In this document: positions 18,129 to 26,715 of the stretch, piece by piece
How the letters are laid out: every line of letters begins with the position of its first letter
Numbering within the stretch: the stretch's first letter is position 1
From: Paenibacillus silvae
Lineage (GTDB): Bacteria > Bacillota > Bacilli > Paenibacillales > Paenibacillaceae
DNA: 64,000 bases
Direction: 5' to 3'
Assembly (NCBI RefSeq): GCF_014639235.1
Contig: NZ_BMFU01000001.1
Span: 558,001 to 622,000 of the forward strand
Position numbers and translations under genes: made by a program
Notes under the pieces: generated by a model
Seen by the model: the letters and a program-made list of their open reading frames with translations, nothing else
Databases searched by the model: none
What the model was told of the DNA's origin: nothing

Positions 18129-18491
18129 TTACAGGTCGTCGCCTCGGAAAGATACACCTTCGACCTTAACATTGACTTCAACGACACGTAATCCGGTCAT
18201 CGTCTCTACCGCTTCTCTCACATTCTGTTGAAGCATACGTGAAACTTCATGAATCGGGGTTTCGTACAGGACGATGATGCGCAGATCAATGGCTGCTTCG
18301 AGCTGGCCGACCTCAACGCTCACGCCCTTCTGCACGTTTTTACCACTGAGACGCTTCGCCCAGCCCTCTGACAAACCTCCAGACATTGCGGCGATTCCAG
18401 GCGTTTCCATTGCAGCCATTCCAGCAATTTTCGCAACCACGTCATCGGCAATCCGGATGCTTCCGCTCTCCAATTGAAGTTGTTCTGCCAT
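18129..18491 (-). CDS. Asp23/Gls24 family envelope stress protein
   Basis: The 120-residue protein fits the Asp23 family (alkaline-shock and cell-envelope stress proteins of Firmicutes). It has GSIRIADDVVAKIAGMAAME, a VSVEVGQLEAAIDLRIIVLY strand pair and a C-terminal VVEVNVKVEGV. It has no membrane span, so it would need an anchor partner to sit at the membrane. GAAGGAGGATG precedes the ATG at 18491. It is a lone gene sharing a terminator with ftsW. Which paralogue (YloU or YqhY type) is uncertain. Confidence 0.88.
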   Translation of the reverse strand: MAEQLQLESGSIRIADDVVAKIAGMAAMETPGIAAMSGGLSEGWAKRLSGKNVQKGVSVEVGQLEAAIDLRIIVLYETPIHEVSRMLQQNVREAVETMTGLRVVEVNVKVEGVSFRGDDL

Positions 18492-18675
18492 GCCACATCC
18501 TCCTTCACTTCGTTACTCGTATTTTAAATCGTTTCCACCCCAAAAAGCAAATTTAACTGAAAAAGATGCGTTTACAACCTGCCACCATTTGGTTATATTG
18601 AAATATGAAATTAATCGCATAGGTACGTTACGTCATTTTTCAAACAAAATAAGTACATAACCGAGGTGTTTTTTT

Positions 18676-19746
18676 GTGAGAAACCGGATTTCATCCTATT
18701 TGCTGATTGCATTTTTTGTACTCAGCGCCATCGCCCACTACATGAAATGGGATTCGATTCTGCAATTCGTTTTATCTGCCATTTCGGTTATTTTTGTCGC
18801 CGGCTTTTTAGGCAAGGCTACCGAGAATGTTGCCCATTATGCCGGACAGCGGCTGGGTGGTTTTTTGAATGCTACATTTGGCAACGCGGCTGAGCTAATC
18901 ATCGCCATTTTCCTTGTCAAAGAGGGTCTGTTCGACATGGTCAAGGCCAGTCTGACCGGATCAATCATCGGGAACCTGCTGCTGGTGCTTGGACTAAGTA
19001 TTTTCGCCGGTGGTCTGAAGTTTAAAATTCAGAACTATAACGTATCCCTTGCAGGCCTGAACGGCTCCTTGATGATTGTTGCCATCATCGCCCTGTTTGT
19101 TCCGGCTGTCTTCCTGAACACGCACTCCATCACACAGCGGGACACGGATACACTCAGTCTCATCGTTGCGGGATTGCTCATTGCCGCTTATATCGCCTGG
19201 CTGCTGTTCTCCATGGTTACGCATAAAAGCTACCTTGCAGATGTAACTGACGATAATGCTGAGGAACTGCCTCATGAGCATGCGCCGGAGTGGTCAAAGA
19301 AAAAATCCATCCTGTATCTCGTCATCGCAACGGTGATGGTTGCTTTTGTCAGCGAATGGCTCGTTGGCACACTGGAAGTATTCACTTCCGAGTTTGGCCT
19401 GAGCGAGTTGTTTGTCGGTGCATTCCTTGTGGCAATTATCGGGAATGCAGCTGAGCATAGCGCCGCTATCATGCTTGCAATGAAAAATAAAATCGGGGCA
19501 GCGGTGGAAATTGCGGTAGGCAGCAGCTTGCAAATCGCCTTGTTTGTCGCCCCTGTGCTTATCTTTGTCAGTTACTTTACCGGGCGCACGATGGACATCG
19601 TGTTTACCACCATTGAGCTGGTTGCGATCGGCGTGTCTGTGTTTATAGCCAAGTCGATTACACAGGACGGCTCCACCAACTGGTACGAAGGCTTGCTGCT
19701 GCTGGTCGTTTATATCATTCTGGGCGTCTCCTTCTTCCTTGTGTAA
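18676..19746 (+). CDS. cax: Calcium/proton exchanger (CaCA superfamily, CAX type)
   Basis: The 356-residue membrane protein has about eleven hydrophobic spans. It carries the two inverted alpha repeats that bind the cation: GFLNATFGNAAELIIAIF near residues 56-73 and AIIGNAAEHSAAIMLAMKNK near 252-271. It exchanges cytosolic Ca2+ for protons. An acidic loop (DVTDDNAEELPHEHAPEW) joins the two halves, as in other CAX proteins. The start is GTG at 18676, seven bases after GAGGTG. It complements the P-type Ca2+ pump at 2119 but is not linked to it. Confidence 0.92.
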   Translation: MRNRISSYLLIAFFVLSAIAHYMKWDSILQFVLSAISVIFVAGFLGKATENVAHYAGQRLGGFLNATFGNAAELIIAIFLVKEGLFDMVKASLTGSIIGNLLLVLGLSIFAGGLKFKIQNYNVSLAGLNGSLMIVAIIALFVPAVFLNTHSITQRDTDTLSLIVAGLLIAAYIAWLLFSMVTHKSYLADVTDDNAEELPHEHAPEWSKKKSILYLVIATVMVAFVSEWLVGTLEVFTSEFGLSELFVGAFLVAIIGNAAEHSAAIMLAMKNKIGAAVEIAVGSSLQIALFVAPVLIFVSYFTGRTMDIVFTTIELVAIGVSVFIAKSITQDGSTNWYEGLLLLVVYIILGVSFFLV

Positions 19747-19809
19747 TTGGACAGATGCCCTGTTCCACCGCACTGTCTCATATGAACATCTTGAGCTGAC
19801 ACTACTCAA

Positions 19810-19855
19810 AAAAGGCATCTATGGGAAACTCATTCCTGATAGATGCCTTTTTTGA
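19810..19855 (+). terminator. Terminator after cax
   Basis: AAAAAAGGCATCTAT pairs with ATAGATGCCTTTTTT over a 16-base loop. Confidence 0.93.
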
Positions 19856-19881
19856 ATTCACATCATCCTTTTATCTCATAC

Positions 19882-19911
19882 AAAAAAAGCATGCAACGAA
19901 CATGTGCATGC
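19882..19911 (-). terminator. Terminator after ylaN
   Basis: GCATGCA and TGCATGC form the stem, followed by seven T residues on the minus strand. It resembles the terminator at 9722. Confidence 0.85.
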
Positions 19912-19938
19912 CTTCTATACTGACCCGCACGACGCAGG

Positions 19939-20232
19939 CTATTGCTCATTCTTTTTGTTCAGTGCTTCATATAAAATGGCCAGATTCCGTTCAAGCGCGC
20001 TAACCATCTGCTTCCCTGTACCTTCTGGAAGGAGCCCTGCACGAACAGCAAAATCCACTTCCTTGGAGAACCCATACATCTGTGTATCCAATACTTCCTC
20101 ATAGAGAGGGCAGTAGCGGGTAGCCAGATTCTCCATCTGTACTTCGATAAGCTTCTGTATTTTATCTGCATCTTCTTGAAGAAGACTGATTGCTTTCAGG
20201 TTCAGCTGGTCCTGCAGATCAGATGAAGTCAT
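19939..20232 (-). CDS. ylaN: YlaN family protein (DUF1507)
   Basis: This is a 97-residue helical protein with the family core LLQEDADKIQKLIEVQMENL, CPLYEEVLDTQMYGFSKEVD and FAVRAGL. YlaN is conserved in Firmicutes and has been linked to iron homeostasis through interaction with the Fur repressor; it is needed under iron limitation. In Bacillus it lies beside ftsW, which is close by here. An alternative start does not arise: the ATG at 20232 follows a GGGGGAAATGATGC stretch. A terminator follows at 19882. Confidence 0.9.
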   Translation of the reverse strand: MTSSDLQDQLNLKAISLLQEDADKIQKLIEVQMENLATRYCPLYEEVLDTQMYGFSKEVDFAVRAGLLPEGTGKQMVSALERNLAILYEALNKKNEQ

Positions 20233-21288
20233 GCATCATTTCCCCCCTATGTCCCAAAAATCGCGTAAAGACGTTCTACATCTAATATTAGACGAAATGA
20301 TGAGCTAATACAAGAACCTGACCAAAATAAGCACACAAGCTATGAGGTTCGCCTCGGCTCATTCCTCGAACTTTAATTTTAACTACTCCGAATATACATT
20401 GCGCTCTGGGTCCTTTCCCAGCGAAAGCCAAATCTTTCGAGAAACACTCTTGAAGCAGCCCGAAGGATATTTAGCTTACAGCGTTCGATATCGTCAAGAT
20501 GTTCTTATGTAATTGGTTCTTGTAGTTAACTTTTATTCTACATCAGTCAGACAGGACTAGAAGATATCAAATTTCATATTACAATCCTAGGTTATGTAAT
20601 ATATTATTTTGTTTTTGTGAATTTTTTCTAGGCTTAATTCAATTAATCTTTATAAAAATAACAAAACCCATAAAATTATTAAATTATAATTTTGTATATT
20701 TTTAACATTATATTTTCAGTTAAAGTACATATAATACCTCCGTAACGTTATCCCTACTAAGAAGGAAGGAATTTAATTAAAACTTGACAAGCGTCCATTC
20801 ATGCAACTTCTCAGGAGCAACTGCATGAATTAGAGAAGCTACAATTTGGATTTACCGCCACCGTTCAAAAATTAAGGCGACACGAGTTATACAGTTTTCA
20901 GCTGTTCTAAGACGTGTAATATGGTTTGAATGCGGACTCCATTCAGGCCCCCCAGGATGAACAATCGGAACGTAGGTTAGCCGCTTAATGAGTTCTTGAA
21001 GGCTGTGCGTGGCAATTCCTAAACCGTGAAGAAACCGGCCAAGCTCTACTATACCAGTGGCACCAATCGGAATTATGCCTACAGCCGTCATTGGCAGGAC
21101 CGTTCAGAGCACAAGATATTCAGCCTCACTTTTGAGTTCTGCAAGTAATTCGCCCCCTATCAAGAGATGCGGCTCATTATCAGAGATGGCGCTGCAATGA
21201 CAGAGCTTTGTTTAGCCGCCTCAGAGGTTCCTCTGACGGAGCCTGTACACACTTGAACAACAAACCAAAATAAGGAGTGTATTGAAAT
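20233..21288. other. One-kb gene-poor stretch, AT-rich in its middle, possibly with decayed coding sequence
   Basis: No credible intact gene was seen. Bases about 20525-20760 are markedly AT-rich compared with all neighbours. From about 20780 to 21280 the composition returns to normal. A plus-strand frame there reads protein-like stretches (for example EQLHELEKLQFGFTATVQKL) broken by several stops, and an unrecognised 79-codon minus frame is open at 20852-21091. This could be the remains of a gene lost next to the protease-nuclease unit. The last bases include the AAGGAG site of the metalloprotease gene. Confidence 0.45.
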
Positions 21289-22116
21289 ATGACTAACCAA
21301 GAGAAGCATTCATGTATGCTCGCCATTCTGCCGCCAGAGCTGCAAGCAGAGGCGAACCGTCTGGCCGTGGAGGAAAACCCGGATAATATGCCAAAGGATA
21401 GCTCAGATAACAAGGAATTAGCCATGATAAAGGGAAAGCGTTGGAAACCCGGCAGAACGATTAAGGTTTCCTTTATGGATGGTGATCCCGTTATACAGGC
21501 TAATGTGGAGAGACATGCTCGCGAGTGGGAGAAATATGCAAATATTCATTTCTCCTTTGTGAAGGACCCGAACGCGGAAATCCGAATTTCGTTCAAGCAT
21601 GTCGGCTCGTGGTCTTTTCTCGGCACAGACTGCCTGGCCAGACCGAAAAATGAACCTACAATGAACTTCGGCTGGTTTACCCGCAACACATCGCAGGAGG
21701 AATATTCCCGCACCGTTATTCACGAATTCGGACATGCCCTAGGCTGTCCTCATGAGCATTCCAGCCCGTTATCAAATATTAAATGGAACAAGCAAGCAGT
21801 GTATGACTACTATATGGGAAAACCAAATTATTGGACGAAGGAACAAATTGATGCGAATCTATTTTTCAAATACACTTTGTCTGAAGCCTTTGCGACCCCT
21901 TTTGATCCAAAATCCATTATGGTTTACCCTATCCCCAATTCTCAAACCATGGATGATTTCGAGGTTGCTATGAACTCCCGCCTGTCTGATCAAGACAAGC
22001 AGTTTATCTCACAGATGTATCCAGATGGAAACCGGACGGAGGCAGAACCTGTACTTGCGGGCACCGGAGCAGGCAGCAAAGCCGCCCATGTCTTCACTGG
22101 AGGTGGATCCAAATGA
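21289..22116 (+). CDS. Astacin-like zinc metalloprotease, cytoplasmic, first gene of a protease-nuclease unit
   Basis: The 275-residue protein has the extended metzincin zinc site HEFGHALGCPHEH at residues 145-157 (HExxHxxGxxHE) and a Met-turn SIMVY at 209-213, both typical of M12A astacin-like enzymes. Residues about 50-145 fit the N-terminal subdomain (GRTIKVSF, EWEKYANIHF, AEIRISF). There is no signal peptide or propeptide, which is unusual because most astacins are secreted. The C-terminus is flexible and glycine-rich (GTGAGSKAAHVFTGGGSK). The stop codon overlaps the next start (ATGA), so the two proteins are translationally coupled. AAGGAG lies 11 bases before the ATG. The substrate is unknown; the partner protein is an obvious candidate. 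Confidence 0.88.
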   Translation: MTNQEKHSCMLAILPPELQAEANRLAVEENPDNMPKDSSDNKELAMIKGKRWKPGRTIKVSFMDGDPVIQANVERHAREWEKYANIHFSFVKDPNAEIRISFKHVGSWSFLGTDCLARPKNEPTMNFGWFTRNTSQEEYSRTVIHEFGHALGCPHEHSSPLSNIKWNKQAVYDYYMGKPNYWTKEQIDANLFFKYTLSEAFATPFDPKSIMVYPIPNSQTMDDFEVAMNSRLSDQDKQFISQMYPDGNRTEAEPVLAGTGAGSKAAHVFTGGGSK

Positions 22117-24833
22117 TCATCACCAAGGAGCGGACTCTGTCGCTGGTCGGTAGCCAATTCGCTGTTAGCAATACGGCTCCCTTGTCGCCGGAGGATTACC
22201 GCGATCTAGTTAAACGTCGCGCTATATCCATCCTTCATGTTACTCCCGACGAAGAGGCTTGGGCAGATAATGAGCAACTTAGAAGAGAAACGGAACAGCA
22301 GATTATTGAGAAAATCCATAAGGACAGCAATCTGCTGCCTATCGATTTTCTCAACAAGGGAGTCGAGAGGGCTAAGGCTGTATGCCGCGTTCTTACCCCC
22401 TCCGGTCTTGGCACCGGCTTTCTCATCGATCAGGGCATTATCATGACCAACCATCATGTAGTTCAGAGTGCGGAGGAGGCCAAGAACAGCTTCGTGGAGT
22501 TCGGCTATGAAGAAAATGGAACTACGCTTAAACTGAAACTAAAGCCTGAGGATCTGTTCATTACCTCTCCCATGGAAGAATTGGATTTTACAATTGTGGC
22601 CTGCGAAACCACCGGTATTGAAGCATTGAAGCCGGTCAAGCTGCTGAGAAGCCCGACAACTATCACAAGGGGAGAATATGTAAACATAATCCAGCACCCC
22701 AGTGGACGAATGAAAGAAATTGCCTTGCAGGATAACACGGTCAGCTACGTCTATGACAAAGTAATACACTATATAACAGATACGGAGCCCGGCTCATCTG
22801 GTGCGGCCGTATTTAACAATCAGTGGGAGCTGGTTGCCCTTCATCATGCAGGCTGGTATACGAACAAAGCTGAGACTGAGGCAGTTAACGAAGGAATTCG
22901 GATTTCCGCTATTGTGGCCAGGTTGGTTGCATTGACTCAAGCCGGAGACAGCACCGCTGCTCGGATTACGCAAAAGCTGGAGGGCACCTCTCCTTATCTC
23001 GGCTTTTATGATGTGGAGGGCTTGGTCGAGAATTCCCGCGATTTTGCAGAGATCGAAATTCCTTCTTATAAGGGAGACAAACGTTTTGCGGATATTGGCT
23101 TTTGGAATATAGAACATTTCAACGCCAGTGTGAGGGATCAAAGAATCAAGGATGTGGCTGGATTTGTCGCCAATATGTCTATGGATGTTCTCGGAATGGT
23201 GGAGGTGGAGGACAAGGCTCTAGACAGGCTGGTGAAGGAATTAAAAACAAAAGGCGCTTCTATGGATTACGTGTATCTTGATGCGGGAAGCGCACAGGAT
23301 TTGGCTGTTCTATATGACACAACTACTACCCAAGTGGAGCTGCGGAGTGATATCAACCGCAAATATAGTAAGCTTTTAGCCTCCAGAGTGAACGATAAAC
23401 CAGCATTCCCCGATAAACGGGAGCCGTTGTTTGCACTCTGTACGGTCCGGGAGGAGGGGATGGATATTCAATTTCTGATGATTGTAATTCATCTGAAGGC
23501 CATGCGTGACCAATCCAGCACGTCAAGAAGAACCTTGGCAGCCGAGACACTGGCAGTCATCATTGAGGATTTAAAGCAAACGGATGAATTCAAGAACATA
23601 CCGATTATTCTGGGCGGGGACTTCAACGATGATGCAGGCAGCACGTCCTTGAAACCTATTATGAATTCCCCTTCCGTATTGACTTTAACCCATGATGATG
23701 CTGTGGCGGGGCATATCTCCTATATTAAACCACCCTGTTCTTTAATTGATCACATTGTCGTTACCAGCGATACCAAAACAGGAATTATTAGCGATGGAGT
23801 AAAAAAGGATGATGTTGCTATTGTCCGTTCTGACAAAACACTGGCGGGTTATGCCAAGAAATTTTCGGACCATGTTCCGTTGGTTCTGCGGATAGTATAC
23901 AAGGATGGTCCAACTGAGAAGGCTGCACATCACCCCGCTCTTGTTCCGAGCATTGTAAGAAACGAAGCCAGTTCACTGGAAAAGTCATTGCTGAAGCTCA
24001 CCCAGAACAAATTTCGGCTGGAAGAGGCTCGTAGCTATTACGATGCGGAAAAGGATCGGATAGATACGGTAAACTACTACCGCTCTATAAATCTTCAAAG
24101 CAGCGGCAGCCAGCTGTTCCGTCAACTTCACCAGTTGCTGCTTGACACACACACGAACATTTTCTCCTATTCGTCCAGCCGTCAACAGCTCTATTCGTGG
24201 GTGGATCTCCGGGAGAATGGCAACCTGCATAGTCTGTATTCAGGCAAGAACCTAGACGCCGAAGCACTGATTCGGGAGGACTACGAGACAGAGCAATTAA
24301 GAAGCCGGTTCCTCGAATCTCTGCAGCTTCACGAGAAGGATCAAGAGAATGGTCTGCTGGAAATGCTGGAGGAAAGATTCGGCTTCAATGTGGAGCATGT
24401 GGTTCCTCAATCCTGGTTCAATAAAAAAGAACCCATGAAGGGTGACCTGCACCATCTGTTTATATGCGAAAAAGAGTGTAATAGTTACAGAAGCAATATT
24501 CCTTACTATGATTTTGAGGACTATAATCCAGAAGCTTACAAGGAAACGATCCGCAACGAATGCGGCAAACGCGGCGGAGTGGAACGCTTTGAACCGGAAA
24601 GCGGAAAAGGCGAGGCGGCAAGAGCAGTCCTCTACTTCCTCCTGCGTTACCCTGGCAAGATTCAGCAGCAAAACAAACATGTAGATCTCAATTTGCTACT
24701 CGACTGGCACAAAAGACATCCAGTCAGCCTTTTTGAGAAGCACCGAAATCAAGCTATTTATCAACTCCAGGGTAACCGTAATCCGTTGATAGACTTCCCG
24801 GCTCTCGCCGGTCAAATTGTCTTTGACGAGTAA
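22113..24833 (+). CDS. Trypsin-like protease / EEP nuclease / endonuclease I fusion protein
   Basis: The 906 residues carry three enzyme domains. Residues ~85-275 are a trypsin-like serine protease: TNHHVV with His115, LDFTIV with Asp158 and PGSSGAAV with Ser229 form the triad. Residues ~325-595 are an endonuclease/exonuclease/phosphatase domain: GFWNIEHFN, GMVEVED, IHLKAM, GGDFNDDAGS, DHIVV and SDHVPL. Residues ~645-880 resemble endonuclease I (EndA/NucM): VEHVVPQSWF at 760-769 and GDLHHLFICEKECNSYRSN at 778-796. The helical N-terminal 85 residues (LLPIDFLNKGVERAKAV) look like the lead-in of trypsin domains in conflict systems. There is no signal peptide. It overlaps the metalloprotease gene by four bases. 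Likely role (inferred): nuclease effector under proteolytic control. Confidence 0.85.
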   Translation: MIITKERTLSLVGSQFAVSNTAPLSPEDYRDLVKRRAISILHVTPDEEAWADNEQLRRETEQQIIEKIHKDSNLLPIDFLNKGVERAKAVCRVLTPSGLGTGFLIDQGIIMTNHHVVQSAEEAKNSFVEFGYEENGTTLKLKLKPEDLFITSPMEELDFTIVACETTGIEALKPVKLLRSPTTITRGEYVNIIQHPSGRMKEIALQDNTVSYVYDKVIHYITDTEPGSSGAAVFNNQWELVALHHAGWYTNKAETEAVNEGIRISAIVARLVALTQAGDSTAARITQKLEGTSPYLGFYDVEGLVENSRDFAEIEIPSYKGDKRFADIGFWNIEHFNASVRDQRIKDVAGFVANMSMDVLGMVEVEDKALDRLVKELKTKGASMDYVYLDAGSAQDLAVLYDTTTTQVELRSDINRKYSKLLASRVNDKPAFPDKREPLFALCTVREEGMDIQFLMIVIHLKAMRDQSSTSRRTLAAETLAVIIEDLKQTDEFKNIPIILGGDFNDDAGSTSLKPIMNSPSVLTLTHDDAVAGHISYIKPPCSLIDHIVVTSDTKTGIISDGVKKDDVAIVRSDKTLAGYAKKFSDHVPLVLRIVYKDGPTEKAAHHPALVPSIVRNEASSLEKSLLKLTQNKFRLEEARSYYDAEKDRIDTVNYYRSINLQSSGSQLFRQLHQLLLDTHTNIFSYSSSRQQLYSWVDLRENGNLHSLYSGKNLDAEALIREDYETEQLRSRFLESLQLHEKDQENGLLEMLEERFGFNVEHVVPQSWFNKKEPMKGDLHHLFICEKECNSYRSNIPYYDFEDYNPEAYKETIRNECGKRGGVERFEPESGKGEAARAVLYFLLRYPGKIQQQNKHVDLNLLLDWHKRHPVSLFEKHRNQAIYQLQGNRNPLIDFPALAGQIVFDE

Positions 24834-24944
24834 TCCACAGAAACCGATTAATTAAAGCAACAACACATCTTTGAAGTTTTCATGCCCCCCCTTTTCAATC
24901 TTTGATCAAGCCCCTAACTGGTAGACATTGTAAAAATCTGCAGG

Positions 24945-24990
24945 CAAACGAACGTCGGTACATACCGGCGTTTGTTTGTTTAGTTCTGTT
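24945..24990 (+). terminator. Terminator after the protease-nuclease unit
   Basis: A 15-bp stem (left arm 24945-24959, right arm 24964-24978, two G-T pairs) is followed by T-rich sequence. It lies 110 bases past the stop. The remainder of 24834-25148 holds no gene. Confidence 0.8.
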
Positions 24991-25148
24991 TTTATTCTTT
25001 AGTAAAGCCATCCCCTGATTATTTACCTTAAATAGCTATACAAAAATGCACCCCCATGATTTTCATCAGCTAATCCCAAAGGGTCTCCAATGTCTATCTA
25101 GGGGGCGCACTTTATATGCCCAAAGGCAATAGTGTTTCTTACAGGCTG

Positions 25149-25394
25149 TTATTCCGAAGCGATGTTAACATTCAGGCCATGCTTGGCAAATACTTCGGAC
25201 ATTGCCGCCTTCGCCTCATCAGCATCCGGGCCATGAACGTGCAGCTCATAGCTGTGTGTGCTGATCAGTGTTGTAAACAAACCCAAAATACTTTTTACAT
25301 CGATATACTTGTTCTCTGAATGAAGCACGATTGAAGAAGTAAACTTGCCTGCTGTTTGAGCAATTTCTACTACAGCCGCATTATTACTCGACAT
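25149..25394 (-). CDS. HPr-like protein lacking the phosphoryl-accepting histidine
   Basis: The 81 residues align with HPr from its residue 15 onward. AQTAGKF matches HPr QTASKF, and VDVKSILGL-like DVKSILGL matches the Ser46 region, so Ser35 is the equivalent of the regulatory serine. The C-terminal half (ADEAKAAMSEVFAKHGL) also fits. The first HPr strand is missing, and the position of His15 is occupied by Asn4. It therefore cannot relay PEP phosphate but could still be a Ser-kinase target, like Crh in Bacillus. GGAGGGATT precedes the only in-frame ATG. It is a lone gene, far from ptsI. Confidence 0.75.
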   Translation of the reverse strand: MSSNNAAVVEIAQTAGKFTSSIVLHSENKYIDVKSILGLFTTLISTHSYELHVHGPDADEAKAAMSEVFAKHGLNVNIASE

Positions 25395-25489
25395 AGGAAT
25401 CCCTCCGTCTTTTCACTTTAGTATCATCTATTAATTACCACTACATGATACCGTGAATCCGCTTTCCTAGCAACTGCAAAATGCAGCTC

Positions 25490-26605
25490 CTATTTCAACT
25501 GGTCCGGATTCAAACATTCCAGCTCAGGGATGACGAAAATGCCATCTTTACGAATCAGCACATCATCAAAATAAATCTCCCCACCGCCGTAGTCCGGGCG
25601 CTGAATTAATACGAGATCCCAGTGAATGGATGAACGGTTTCCGTTATCTGTTTCTTCATATGCCTGACCAGGCGTAAAGTGCAGGCTACCTGCAATTTTT
25701 TCATCAAACAAAATATCCTTCATCGGGTGCAAAATGTGCGGGTTGAATCCGATAGCGAACTCACCGATATGGCGCGCGCCTTCATCCGAATCCAGAATTT
25801 CATTCAGACGTTTCGTATCATTGCTGGATGCCTCAACAATTTTACCATCCTTGAACGTAAATTTAATATTCTCGAACGTAATCCCGTTATACAGCGTTGG
25901 GGTATTATAACTGATCGTACCGTTCACGGAATCGCGAACAGGCGCGCTGTACACCTCGCCATCCGGGATATTTTTTTGCCCGGAGCATTTCTCTGCACCA
26001 ATGTCTTTGATCGAGAAGCTCAGATCTGTTCCCGGTCCTGTAATCCGCACTTTGTCCGTGCGTTTCATGAGACTCGCAAGTGAATCCTGTGCTTTATCCA
26101 TTTTCGCATAATCCAGGTTGCATACGTCAAAGTAAAAGTCTTCAAATGCTTCTGTGCTTGTATTGGCGAGTTGTGCCATGCTTGCGTTCGGATAACGAAG
26201 CACCACCCATTTCGTATGTTTGACACGTTGCTCGCTATGTACCGGATGAGAGTATAGAGCATTGTACAGCTTCATCTTTTCTTCCGGTACATCGGACAGA
26301 TCGTTTACATTCTCTCCGGCACGAATACCGATGTAACACTGCATTTGTTTCATACGGTTCAGATCAATCTCTGCCCACGTTTTCATCATCTCTTCTGTAG
26401 CATGTTTGAGCATCGCACGTTGAACCGTTCGATCCGTCAATTGCACGAAAACGTTACCGCCTTTTTTGCCCACTTCCTCAATAATGGCATTCATCAGATC
26501 ACGCTCTGATCCAATCATCTCAACCAATACATTTTCACCGGGCTGTACATCAACAGAATAACCGACCAGGTTTGCTGCAAGCTTCTGAATTCTAGGGTCC
26601 TTCAT
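25490..26605 (-). CDS. M29 family aminopeptidase (AmpS/PepS type)
   Basis: The 371-residue cytoplasmic enzyme matches thermophilic aminopeptidase T/AmpS, which removes N-terminal residues using a two-metal centre. Characteristic regions are YSVDVQPGENVLVE near the N-terminus, GPGTDLSFSI, NIPDGEVYSAPVRDSVNG (with the metal-site glutamate), GARHIGEFAIGFNP and SSIHWDLVLIQRP. The ATG at 26605 is preceded by ACAGGAGGA; an in-frame start nine codons earlier would read through that site. No operon partner is evident. Confidence 0.9.
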   Translation of the reverse strand: MKDPRIQKLAANLVGYSVDVQPGENVLVEMIGSERDLMNAIIEEVGKKGGNVFVQLTDRTVQRAMLKHATEEMMKTWAEIDLNRMKQMQCYIGIRAGENVNDLSDVPEEKMKLYNALYSHPVHSEQRVKHTKWVVLRYPNASMAQLANTSTEAFEDFYFDVCNLDYAKMDKAQDSLASLMKRTDKVRITGPGTDLSFSIKDIGAEKCSGQKNIPDGEVYSAPVRDSVNGTISYNTPTLYNGITFENIKFTFKDGKIVEASSNDTKRLNEILDSDEGARHIGEFAIGFNPHILHPMKDILFDEKIAGSLHFTPGQAYEETDNGNRSSIHWDLVLIQRPDYGGGEIYFDDVLIRKDGIFVIPELECLNPDQLK

Positions 26606-26715
26606 ATGATAAATCCTCCTGTCATCTGCCATTCAATGAATTGAACAACGGTAAATTACGTTACTATTGTAGCACGCACCAGGCATCCCGTCAGCAGGCA
26701 GTCACAGGTTTTAAT

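Noticed and set aside
20852..21091. 79-codon minus-strand frame
   Set aside because: Open but unrecognised, without a convincing start site, and opposite to broken coding-like sequence; kept only as part of the gene-poor region.
23742..24680. Antisense frames within the protease-nuclease gene
   Set aside because: They are shadows of the long coding frame and show no ribosome binding site or family match.
25047..25115. Inverted repeat of C-rich and G-rich blocks (TGCACCCCC and GGGGGCGCA)
   Set aside because: The arms are about 45 bases apart with no supporting stem, so a terminator or operator is not supported.
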